DNA of 12,828 bases, from contig DXYE01000074.1 of assembly GCA_019415985.1 (NCBI GenBank), positions 1 to 12,828 of the forward strand. Direction: 5' to 3'. A program made the position numbers and the translations under genes. Under the pieces are notes generated by a model that worked only from the letters and a program-made list of their open reading frames with translations, had not been told where the DNA came from and did not search any database. The DNA comes from Clostridiales bacterium (lineage in GTDB: Bacteria > Bacillota > Clostridia > Oscillospirales > CAG-272). Positions 1 to 8,500 of this stretch are shown here, one piece after another (positions within the stretch are counted from its first letter, which is position 1; every line of letters begins with the position of its first letter).

Positions 1-12
1 GAGGGAATACTT

Positions 13-1584
13 ATGAACTACACGGCAATCAAAGCAAGCATCACAAACAGCGCGACCCGCGCAAGTTTTCGTCATAAGACTATGGCTCTCGTTCTTTCTT
101 TGGTCCTGCTCATTGTTCTTATTCCTATCCCCAAAGCGGATGCCCTGACTCCATCCTATACGCCGTCCACACAATATCGGACAAGCAGTTACTATTCCGC
201 TTTGACAGCACTCACCCTGACTGGCAACAATCGTACCGATCTCATCGAGGTTGCTAAAACGCAGATCGGTTATCATGAAGGAAACAGTACAAGTGACCTC
301 GGAGGCGGAAACAGTTCCGGATCCGGTAATTATACCGAATATGGTTATTGGTACGGCATGCAGGATCAATGGTGTGCCATGTTTGTATCATGGTGTCTCC
401 GTCAAGCAGGCGTTCCGAACAGCGTAGTTCAATCGCATGCAAGCTGTACAAACTGGGTCAGTTGGTTTCAGACCAACGCTACATACTACACCAGAAGCAG
501 CGGGTATGTCCCTGCATCAGGAGATATCATATTTTTTAAGAGCGATGCGGTTACTCGTGCATCGGATCATGTCGGCATTGTTAATTACGTTTCGGGCAAT
601 ACCGTTTATACCATCGAGGGCAATAGCTCCAACCAGGTACGGACACGTTCCTATGCCCTATCCGATACCTATATTGTAGGATATGGCATACCGGCCTATA
701 CATCTGATGTGGCAACAGTGCCGGGTGTATACAAAATTACCGCATCTGCATTGAACGTCCGCAGCGGGCCTTCCACCTCGTATAACATTATCACTACTTT
801 GTCACAAAACGACACTGTTATTGTCTACGAAATCAGCAACAATTGGGGCAGAATCTATGTAAACGGCACGGACACAGGCTGGATTTCCATGAATTACGCT
901 TCTTTTGTCTCCGCGGTGTCCTCCAGTATTCCAGGTGTTTATAAGATAACAGCATCTACGCTGAATGTCCGGAGCGGACCTTCCACCTCCTATGACATCA
1001 TTTCTACTCTTTCACAGAATGCGACTGTCGTCGTACACGAATTAAATAACAACTGGGGCAAAATTTATATAAACGGATCTGAGGGCTGGATCTCTATGAA
1101 TTATGCTTCCCTGCAATCCTCCGCTCTATATACGGTCGTTTACGATGCCAACGGAGGAACAGGCGCACCCGCTCCGCAGACAAAGCTTCATGGCGCAGAT
1201 CTCACACTATCCAATACACTGCCCGTGAAGCCGGGCTATACCTTCGCCTGTTGGGCGCTGTCGCCTAATACGTTGACATGTGCATACGGACCTGGTTCCG
1301 TATACACAAACAATGCTTCCGTTACCTTATACGCCGTGTGGATTGACCAGATTACATATACGGTCACATATGACGCCAACGGCGGTACAGGCGCGCCCGC
1401 TCCGCAGGCCAAAATTCACAACGAGGATCTCATCCTTTCCAGCGTACAGCCCACAAGGGAAGGCTATACCTTTGCCGGTTGGGGGCTCTCTCCAGATACG
1501 ATGACCTGTGCATACGGTCCCGGATATACTTACACGGCAAATGAACCTGTCACACTGTATGCCGTTTGGATCAATCCTACCTGA
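13..1584 (+). CDS. Secreted CHAP-domain cell-wall peptidase with SH3b and Flg_new repeats
   Basis: Predicted exported 523-aa cysteine peptidase/amidase acting on peptidoglycan. Seen: a basic N-terminus and hydrophobic core (about residues 24-40) followed by ADA at 42-44, a good signal peptidase I site. A CHAP domain follows at about 75-227, with the candidate nucleophile C121 in QWCAMFVSWC, H186 in SDHVGIV, and E202/N204 in IEGN as likely third residues. Two bacterial SH3 domains lie at about 237-297 and 307-366, and two Listeria-Bacteroides (Flg_new/InlB B-type) repeats at about 373-443 and 449-519. No LPXTG motif or C-terminal membrane anchor is seen, so attachment, if any, would be through SH3b. 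The start is supported by GAGGG at 1-5, seven bases before ATG. It converges on rpoC. The family assignment is strong; the substrate, and whether it serves wall remodelling, spore biology or host contact, are not visible. Whether anything is co-transcribed upstream cannot be seen. Confidence 0.9.
   Translation: MNYTAIKASITNSATRASFRHKTMALVLSLVLLIVLIPIPKADALTPSYTPSTQYRTSSYYSALTALTLTGNNRTDLIEVAKTQIGYHEGNSTSDLGGGNSSGSGNYTEYGYWYGMQDQWCAMFVSWCLRQAGVPNSVVQSHASCTNWVSWFQTNATYYTRSSGYVPASGDIIFFKSDAVTRASDHVGIVNYVSGNTVYTIEGNSSNQVRTRSYALSDTYIVGYGIPAYTSDVATVPGVYKITASALNVRSGPSTSYNIITTLSQNDTVIVYEISNNWGRIYVNGTDTGWISMNYASFVSAVSSSIPGVYKITASTLNVRSGPSTSYDIISTLSQNATVVVHELNNNWGKIYINGSEGWISMNYASLQSSALYTVVYDANGGTGAPAPQTKLHGADLTLSNTLPVKPGYTFACWALSPNTLTCAYGPGSVYTNNASVTLYAVWIDQITYTVTYDANGGTGAPAPQAKIHNEDLILSSVQPTREGYTFAGWGLSPDTMTCAYGPGYTYTANEPVTLYAVWINPT
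721..1110 (+). repeat. Tandem SH3b-coding repeat (2 copies)
   Basis: Two in-frame copies with a period of about 210 nt (721-903 and 931-1110) each encode a segment beginning PGVYKITAS and containing LNVRSGPSTSY and WISMNYAS. The protein copies differ at few positions while the DNA differs mainly at silent sites, so this looks like an older duplication kept under selection. SH3b domains of this kind usually bind the cell wall. Confidence 0.85.
1129..1569 (+). repeat. Tandem Flg_new / InlB B-type repeat (2 copies)
   Basis: Two in-frame copies with a period of 228 nt (1129-1341 and 1357-1569). Each begins with a YDANGGTGAPAPQ core, continues through GYTFA-W-LSP and ends in VTLYAVW. This matches the Listeria-Bacteroides repeat family (Flg_new), a small beta-grasp-like module common in surface and secreted proteins of Firmicutes. 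Here they are the C-terminal end of the CHAP protein. Confidence 0.85.
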
Positions 1585-1680
1585 CAAAGGACGAAACGTC
1601 GGTTGTGGACAGGCTTAGAGAGCGATTCGCCAAATAAAAGAATTTAACTTTACAATGGTCCTTAGCCGGACAGCACAAAC

Positions 1681-1723
1681 ACCAGAGGGCGGTCTATATG
1701 AAAAGAACCACCCTCTGGTTTTA
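1681..1723 (+). terminator. Rho-independent terminator of the CHAP gene
   Basis: A 9-bp perfect stem, ACCAGAGGG (1681-1689) with CCCTCTGGT (1711-1719), is extended inward by GGT/ACC after one mismatch and followed by TTTTATT. It lies about 100 nt after the CHAP stop codon and points rightward. The T-run is on the plus-strand side only. Confidence 0.8.
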
Positions 1724-1760
1724 TTCGCCGTCCCCTGAAATACTTGCGTCAGCCGCTCCG

Positions 1761-1816
1761 AAAAAGAGGAATCCAGTCGAAGTTATCAAAGCTTCGGCTG
1801 GATCATCCTGTTTTTT
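1761..1816. terminator. Bidirectional terminator between the CHAP gene and rpoC
   Basis: A 12-bp stem with one G-T wobble (1771-1782 with 1792-1803, 9-nt loop). Read leftward from rpoC, it is followed at once by TCCTCTTTTT (1770-1761), giving the rpoC terminator. Read rightward, the stem extends by AGGA/TCCT (1767-1770 with 1806-1809, CA bulge) and is followed by G and six Ts (1811-1816). It starts directly at the rpoC stop codon, so the left-hand convergent genes are insulated in both directions. Confidence 0.8.
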
Positions 1817-4800
1817 CAGGCAGTGGTCAGAGAATCACTCACCATATCTTCTTCCGCCGTCGGATCCGTTTCAACCCTTTCCACCCTGATATTTCTGTAT
1901 TGCTCCATGCCTGTACCGGCAGGAATCAGCTTGCCTATAATGACGTTTTCTTTCAGGCCAAGCAGATGGTCGACCTTTCCGCGAATAGCCGCCTCCGTCA
2001 GTACCTTTGTCGTCTCCTGGAAAGATGCTGCTGAGAGGAAGGATTCCGTCAGCAGGGATGCCTTCGTAATACCCAACAGTACCGGAGATGATTTTGCCGG
2101 CCGCAGTGTCCTGTCTCCGGCATCTATCTTCGCCTGAACGGCCTCATTTTCCGCTTCGAAATCTGTGATATCCACCATGGAGCCAAGCAGCAAATTGGTA
2201 TCTCCCGCATCCTCCACTTTTACCTTACGCGTCATCTGGCGTGCGATAACCTCAATGTGCTTATCATTGATATCGATGCTCTGAATACGGTAAACCTTTT
2301 GAACCTCGCGGATGATATACTCATATACCGCCTCCAAGCCATTGATCTGCGTAATGTCGGTTGGACTCATATAGCCCTCAGTCAGAGGCTGTCCGCGTTG
2401 GATTTCGTCCCCTTCCGAAATGATGAGACGCATACCGTAAGGAATCTGATAAACGACTTCGTCTCCCGTTTCCTCGGATTTGACTATCACGTTTCTTGTC
2501 CGCTTGACCTCCTGAATTCTGGCTACGCCGGATACTTCAGAGACAACAGCAGTGACCTTCGGACGTCTCGCCTCGAACAGCTCTTCAACACGCGGCAGAC
2601 CCTGTGTGATATCGCTGCCCGCGATACCGCCCGTATGGAACGTACGCATGGTCAGCTGCGTTCCGGGTTCACCGATCGACTGGGCTGCAATGATACCGAC
2701 TGCCTCTCCGACGCTTACCGGCTTACCGGACGCAAGGTCAGAACCATAGCAGTGCATACACACGCCATGTTTTGCTCTGCATTTCAGCACAGAACGAAGG
2801 TAAACTTTTTCAATTCCGGCATTAAGAATTTTCTTCACATGCTCAGAATTCAGCATCACATCTCGTTCGGCGATCACCTCACCCGTTTTCGGGTCGACAA
2901 TTCTATCCGCCGTATATCTGCCCGGCAAACGATCCTTCAGCGGCTCGATAACCTCAGTGCCATCCATAACATCACTGATCCACATACCCTCAGTCGTACC
3001 GCAGTCTTCCTCGCGGATGATGACATCCTGCGCTACATCCACCAAACGGCGGGTCAAATATCCCGAGTCCGCCGTCTTCAGAGCGGTATCAGCAAGACTC
3101 TTTCGGGAACCTCTCGCACCGATAAAGTATTCAAGGATGTCCATACCTTCGCGGAAATTGGATTTGATCGGCAGCTCCATGGTTTTTCCGTTTGCTGCAA
3201 ACATCAGCCCCCGCATACCGGCAAGCTGACGCATCTGCGCAATGGATCCGCGGGCGCCGGAATCGCTCATCATTTTGATGGAATTATAACGGTCCAGATT
3301 TGCTTGAAGCGCAGCCGTTACATCCTTTGTAGTCTGTTCCCAAACCTTGATAACGCTGCGATATCTTTCATCCTCTGCCAGTTCACCACGCTGGAAATAT
3401 TCGTTGATTTCCTCCACCTGTTTTTCGGCTGCTGCCACCAATGTCTTCTTTTCCGGTGGAACTGTTACATCGGCAAACGAAATAGAAATCGCGCCCTTGG
3501 TCGAATATTTAAAGCCCATCGCCTTGATTTCGTCGAGCACCTGAGCTGTAACGTTGGAGCCGTGAATTTTAATGCACCGGTCTACAATTTCACTCAGCTC
3601 TTTTTTCGTCGTCGTAAACATGATCTCCAAATCAAACAGCTTTTCGGGATCGCTGCGGTCGACAAAACCGAGGTCCTGCGGTATAGGTCTGTTAAAGATC
3701 AATCGTCCTATGGTCGCATCAATAATTTTTGAACGTATTTCTCCGTCAATTTCCTTGGTGACACGCACCTTGATCGGCGCATGCAGGCCGAGCTCATGAT
3801 TTTCGTACGCCATGAGGGCTTCATTAAAATCCCGATAGACATGTCCTTCCCCCATTTCACCCGCACGATCGATGGTAAGGTAATAGGAGCCCAGCACCAT
3901 ATCCTGCGACGGCACGGCGACGGCACGACCATCCACCGGCTTGAGCAGGTTATTGGCTGAAAGCATCAGAAAGCGGGCTTCTGCCTGCGCTTCTGCAGAA
4001 AGCGGCACATGGACAGGCATCTGGTCGCCGTCAAAGTCCGCGTTGAACGCCGAACACACGAGCGGATGCAGCTTGATGGCGCGCCCCTCGACCAAGACAG
4101 GTTCAAATGCCTGAATAGAAAGCTTATGCAGCGTCGGTGCACGATTCAACAGAACCGGATGCTCACGGATTACATTTTCCAGTGCATCCCACACATCGTT
4201 GTTGACCTTCTCGACCTTTTTCTTTGCGTCCTTGATGTTGGATGCCTTCTGCGTTTCCACAAGCCGTTTCATGACAAAGGGCTTAAACAGCTCCAATGCC
4301 ATTTCTTTCGGCAGCCCGCACTGATAAAGCTTGAGCGTCGGTCCGACAACGATAACGGAACGTCCCGAATAGTCCACACGCTTTCCGAGCAGGTTCTGAC
4401 GGAAACGCCCCTGCTTGCCGCGGAGCATTTCCGACAAGGATTTCAGCGGCCGGTTATTGGGACCTGTCACAGGCTTGCCGCGGCGGCCGTTATCAATGAG
4501 CGCGTCCACCGCCTCCTGCAGCATTCTCTTTTCATTTCGGATGATGATGGCAGGTGCAGACAGTTCAATCATACGTTTCAGCCGATTGTTTCTACTGATG
4601 ACGCGACGATACAGATCATTGAGATCTGAGGTCGCAAAACGTCCGCCATCCAACTGTACCATCGGACGGATCTCCGGGGGTATGACCGGAATGACATCCA
4701 AAATCATCCATTCCGGCTTATTACCGGACTTGCGGAACGCTTCGATGACTTCAAGACGCTTGATGATACGAATCTTTTTCTGCCCGCTCGCATTCAGCAG

Positions 4801-5379
4801 CTCCGCTTTCAGGGTTTTAGAGAGCTCTTCTATATCCAGTTCAGCCAAAAGTTCCTTTATAGCCTCCGCTCCCATTCCCACGCGGAATTCATTTTCATAT
4901 TTATCATAATTTTCGCGGTATTCCCGCTCGCTGAGCAGCTGATACTTTGCCAGAGGCGTCGCGCCGGGATCAATGACAATATATTGGGCAAAATACAGCA
5001 CCTTTTCCAGCAGTCTGGGGGATATATCCAAGAGCAGACCCATCCGTGACGGGATTGCTCTGAAATACCAGATGTGAGAAACCGGGCACGCAAGCTCGAT
5101 ATGTCCCATTCTCTCACGGCGTACCTTTTTCGTCGTGACCTCGACGCCGCATTTTTCGCACACCTTCCCCTTGGATCTTACACGTTTGTATCGCCCACAT
5201 AAACATTCCCAGTCCTTTGTCGGACCGAAAATCCTTTCACACATCAAACCGTCGCGTTCCGCCTTCAAAGTCCTGTAATTGATCGTTTCCGGCTTTTTGA
5301 CTTCGCCGTGAGACCATGCTCTGATCATTTCAGGAGATGCCAGACCTATTTTTATCGAATCAAAAACATTTTTTTCCAT
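1816..5379 (-). CDS. rpoC: DNA-directed RNA polymerase subunit beta'
   Basis: Largest catalytic subunit of RNA polymerase, 1187 aa from the chosen ATG, close to the roughly 1200 aa usual in Firmicutes. Seen: N-terminal zinc site C59, C61, C74, C77; the Mg-binding active-site loop NADFDGDQM with D448, D450, D452; a bridge-helix region at about 757-790 including GYLTRRLVDVAQD; a second zinc site C793, C867, C874, C877; and trigger-loop residues around 901-918 (SIGEPGTQLTMRTFHTGG). No large lineage insertion is evident. The start at 5379 is chosen because the protein then begins MEKNVFDSIKIG, like other firmicute RpoC; a longer in-frame GTG at 5457 would add 26 basic residues without homology and lacks a ribosome site. 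The sequence just upstream is G-rich (GGGGGCGT) rather than a classical Shine-Dalgarno. It lies 140 nt after rpoB and is probably co-transcribed with it. Confidence 0.98.
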   Translation of the reverse strand: MEKNVFDSIKIGLASPEMIRAWSHGEVKKPETINYRTLKAERDGLMCERIFGPTKDWECLCGRYKRVRSKGKVCEKCGVEVTTKKVRRERMGHIELACPVSHIWYFRAIPSRMGLLLDISPRLLEKVLYFAQYIVIDPGATPLAKYQLLSEREYRENYDKYENEFRVGMGAEAIKELLAELDIEELSKTLKAELLNASGQKKIRIIKRLEVIEAFRKSGNKPEWMILDVIPVIPPEIRPMVQLDGGRFATSDLNDLYRRVISRNNRLKRMIELSAPAIIIRNEKRMLQEAVDALIDNGRRGKPVTGPNNRPLKSLSEMLRGKQGRFRQNLLGKRVDYSGRSVIVVGPTLKLYQCGLPKEMALELFKPFVMKRLVETQKASNIKDAKKKVEKVNNDVWDALENVIREHPVLLNRAPTLHKLSIQAFEPVLVEGRAIKLHPLVCSAFNADFDGDQMPVHVPLSAEAQAEARFLMLSANNLLKPVDGRAVAVPSQDMVLGSYYLTIDRAGEMGEGHVYRDFNEALMAYENHELGLHAPIKVRVTKEIDGEIRSKIIDATIGRLIFNRPIPQDLGFVDRSDPEKLFDLEIMFTTTKKELSEIVDRCIKIHGSNVTAQVLDEIKAMGFKYSTKGAISISFADVTVPPEKKTLVAAAEKQVEEINEYFQRGELAEDERYRSVIKVWEQTTKDVTAALQANLDRYNSIKMMSDSGARGSIAQMRQLAGMRGLMFAANGKTMELPIKSNFREGMDILEYFIGARGSRKSLADTALKTADSGYLTRRLVDVAQDVIIREEDCGTTEGMWISDVMDGTEVIEPLKDRLPGRYTADRIVDPKTGEVIAERDVMLNSEHVKKILNAGIEKVYLRSVLKCRAKHGVCMHCYGSDLASGKPVSVGEAVGIIAAQSIGEPGTQLTMRTFHTGGIAGSDITQGLPRVEELFEARRPKVTAVVSEVSGVARIQEVKRTRNVIVKSEETGDEVVYQIPYGMRLIISEGDEIQRGQPLTEGYMSPTDITQINGLEAVYEYIIREVQKVYRIQSIDINDKHIEVIARQMTRKVKVEDAGDTNLLLGSMVDITDFEAENEAVQAKIDAGDRTLRPAKSSPVLLGITKASLLTESFLSAASFQETTKVLTEAAIRGKVDHLLGLKENVIIGKLIPAGTGMEQYRNIRVERVETDPTAEEDMVSDSLTTA

Positions 5380-5467
5380 ACGCCCCCAACTTTTTCTCCG
5401 CTTTGCAGGTGAAAAAGCTTCCTTCCTCCGTGAAAATTTTTGCCGACTGCACCTCACTCAAAGGCAT
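5360..5467 (-). other. Possible 35-codon leader ORF overlapping the rpoC start
   Basis: An ATG at 5467 opens a 35-codon frame (MPLSEVQSAKIF...) that fills most of the rpoB-rpoC spacer and stops at TGA 5362-5360, 20 nt inside rpoC in another frame. A weak GAGG lies 11 nt upstream of its ATG. It could couple translation into rpoC, whose own ribosome site is poor, but it resembles no family I know and may be chance. Confidence 0.2.
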
Positions 5468-5519
5468 GACTGACCGCGCCTCACATACCGCTTATAGGCA
5501 TGCCCGATGCTGCACAGAA
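5380..5519 (-). promoter_or_regulatory. rpoB-rpoC intercistronic spacer with odd ribosome-site arrangement
   Basis: 140 nt between the two polymerase genes. A strong Shine-Dalgarno-like GGAGGAAGG sits at 5429-5421, about 41 nt before the rpoC ATG, with no ATG, GTG or TTG at a suitable distance. A GGAG lies 16 nt before the ATG, and a run of five Gs ends three bases before it. I see no sigma-A promoter and no terminator here. How rpoC is initiated from this arrangement is not obvious. Confidence 0.5.
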
Positions 5520-8500
5520 TCAAAGCTCTTCTCCGTCGAAATCGAAATCTTCCGTTTCCTCCTCGTCGTCGAGATACTCTTCTTCGTCGTCCGTATCAAA
5601 ATCGGAATCCAGCATTTCTATGTCTTCCTCTGTTTCCACTATAGGCCCGAGATCCTCAACCGCAACAAGTTTTTCTTCCCCGGCGTCCTCTTCACCTAAG
5701 GTTGAAAGCTCAATTTCATCGCCGTTTTTATCCAGGACGCGCACATTCAGCGCAAGAGACTGAAGCTCCTTCACCAACACCTTGAAGGATTCCGGAACGC
5801 CAGGCGTCGGAATATTCTGTCCCTTGACAATAGCCTCATAGGTCTTGACACGGCCCGTCACGTCGTCACTCTTGACTGTCAGGATTTCCTGCAATGTATA
5901 CGCGGCGCCATATGCCTCCAGCGCCCATACTTCCATTTCCCCGAAACGCTGTCCGCCGAACTGCGCCTTACCGCCCAACGGCTGCTGCGTAATCAGGGAA
6001 TATGGACCGGTGGAGCGGGCGTGAATTTTATCATCCACCAAATGATGAAGCTTGAGATAATACATGATACCGACAGTTACGGGATTGTCAAACGGCTCTC
6101 CCGTACGCCCATCATAAAGGATGGTCTTCCCATCTTCGCGCAGCCCCGCCTTGCGCAGACACTCGGTGATGTCGTCTTCCGTAGCGCCGTCGAATACCGG
6201 CGTCATGATCTTCCAGCCGAGCTTTTTCGCAGCGATACCGAGGTGTACCTCCAGCACCTGACCAATGTTCATTCGGGACGGAACGCCAAGCGGGTTCAGC
6301 ACGATATCAAGCGGGGTGCCATCCGGCAAAAACGGCATATCCTCCGGCGGAAGAATGCGGGAAACAACGCCTTTGTTTCCATGACGTCCCGCCATTTTGT
6401 CGCCCACCGATATTTTTCTCTTCTGAGCGATATAGACACGTACGACCTTGTTGACACCGGGCGGCAGCTCGTCGCCGTTTTCTCTTGTAAACACTTTGAC
6501 GTCTACAACAATACCGGATTCACCGTGCGGCAGGCGCATTGAGGTATCGCGCACCTCGCGCGCCTTTTCTCCGAAGATGGCGCGCAGCAGTCTTTCCTCA
6601 GCCGTCAATTCTGTCTCACCCTTCGGTGTCACCTTTCCAACCAAGATGTCGCCTGCGCGGACCTCTGTTCCCTTGCGGATAATGCCGTCTGCGTCTAAAT
6701 CCTTCAGCGCATCTTCACCGACATTCGGTACCTCCCGTGTGATTTCCTCAGGCCCGAGCTTTGTATCACGCGCCTCATGTGAATACTCCTCAATATGAAT
6801 CGATGTATAGACATCATCACGGACCAGACGCTCGTTGATCAAAACGGCATCCTCATAGTTATACCCCTCCCAAGTCATAAAACCGATGAGAGCATTTTTG
6901 CCGAGGGCAATCTCGCCCTGATCTGTTGCGGGACCGTCAGCAATCACCTGTTTTTCCTCCACACGGTCGCCTACATTGACCAACGGTCTCTGATTGACAC
7001 AGGTGCCCTGGTTGGAGCGTTTGAATTTGATCAGACGATATGCGTCGCGTTTGCCGCTGTCCGTTTGTATAATAATTTCATCCGCTGTCACATTATCCAC
7101 ATAGCCGGCCTCTCGCGCCAGAATGACGACGCCCGAGTCCACAGCCGCCTTGTACTCCATACCCGTACCGACGATGGGGGATTCCGTGATCATGAGCGGC
7201 ACGGCCTGCTTCTGCATGTTCGACCCCATGAGCGCACGCGTATTGTCATCGTTTTCAAGGAACGGGATCATAGAGGTGGCTACGGATACAACCATACGCG
7301 GTGAAACATCTATATAATCGACCTTCGAGACATCGACCTCCACGATATCTGCCTTGTCGCGTGCAATGACGCGGCTGCGGATAAAACGATTATTTTCGTC
7401 CAGCGGCTCATTCGCCTGCGCGATAATATAATTATCCTCCACATCCGCCGTCATATAGATGATTTCGTCTGTCACACGGCCTGTCGCCTTGTCCACCTTA
7501 CGGTACGGGGCTTCGATAAAGCCATACTCACTGATTCTCGCAAAGGTAGCCAGTGAGGAAATCAAACCGATATTCGGACCTTCAGGCGTTTCAATAGGAC
7601 ACATTCTGCCGTAATGCGTATAGTGAACGTCACGAACCTCAAAGGATGCGCGATCACGCGAAAGGCCGCCTGGCCCCAGCGCAGAAAGACGGCGTTTGTG
7701 TGTCAGCTCCGCCAAGGGATTGGCCTGATCCATAAACTGAGACAACGGTGAGGAACCAAAAAATTCGCGCACGGCCGTCACCACTGGACGGATATTGATC
7801 AGCGTCTGCGGCGTGAGATCATCTGTATCGTTTGTCGTCATCCGCTCTTTTACGATCTTATCCATTCTGGAGAAGCCAATGCGGAACTGGTTCTGCAGCA
7901 GCTCACCAACAGAGCGGAGACGCCGGTTTCCGAGGTGGTCGATATCGTCCACGGTGCCGACATCATGCGAAAGGCATACAAGATAATTTATGGACGCAAA
8001 AATATCGTCCTTAGTAATATGCTTCGGGGAGAGCTCCGCCGCTCGGCGTTCACACTCCTCACGGACAGCCGCTTCATCCCCTCCACAGTTCTCAAGAATT
8101 TCAAGCAGTACACTCAGCTTGACTTTTCCGTTGATATGGCTGTCAGACAAATCATATCCTAGTACCACAGAAGGATCCACCATACCGTTCGAGAACACCT
8201 TGACTTCGCGTTCTGATTCCGTAGAGAGGTAGACCTCATTGACGCCGGCGTTTTCAATAGCGTCCGCTAATTCTTTGGTCAAATGTGTACCGCCTTCGCA
8301 GATGATCTCCCCCGTAATCGGACTGATAACGGCACGCGACAGCGTATGCCCCTGGATTCTTCTGGCAAGGGCCAATTTTTTATTAAATTTATAACGCCCA
8401 ACGCCGGCCAGATCATATCGCTTGGGATCGAAAAACAAATTGTTGATCAGAATCTGTGCGCTCTCCACAAGCGGCGGCTCACCCGGACGCAGCTTTTTAT

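Noticed and set aside
2257..3732. 491-codon plus-strand ORF inside rpoC
   Set aside because: It is antisense to the strongly conserved zinc-site and trigger-loop coding region of rpoC. Long shadow ORFs are expected opposite such genes, and the translation resembles nothing.
4009..4629. 206-codon plus-strand ORF inside rpoC
   Set aside because: It is a shadow of the rpoC active-site region with no family resemblance or ribosome site evidence.
5380..5457. 26-residue N-terminal extension of RpoC from a GTG at 5457
   Set aside because: Homologous RpoC begins at the MEKNVFDSIKIG position, the extension lacks similarity, and no ribosome site precedes the GTG.
6997..7841. Rifampicin-resistance changes in rpoB
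   Set aside because: The residues equivalent to E. coli D516, H526 and S531 are all wild type (D502, H512, S517).
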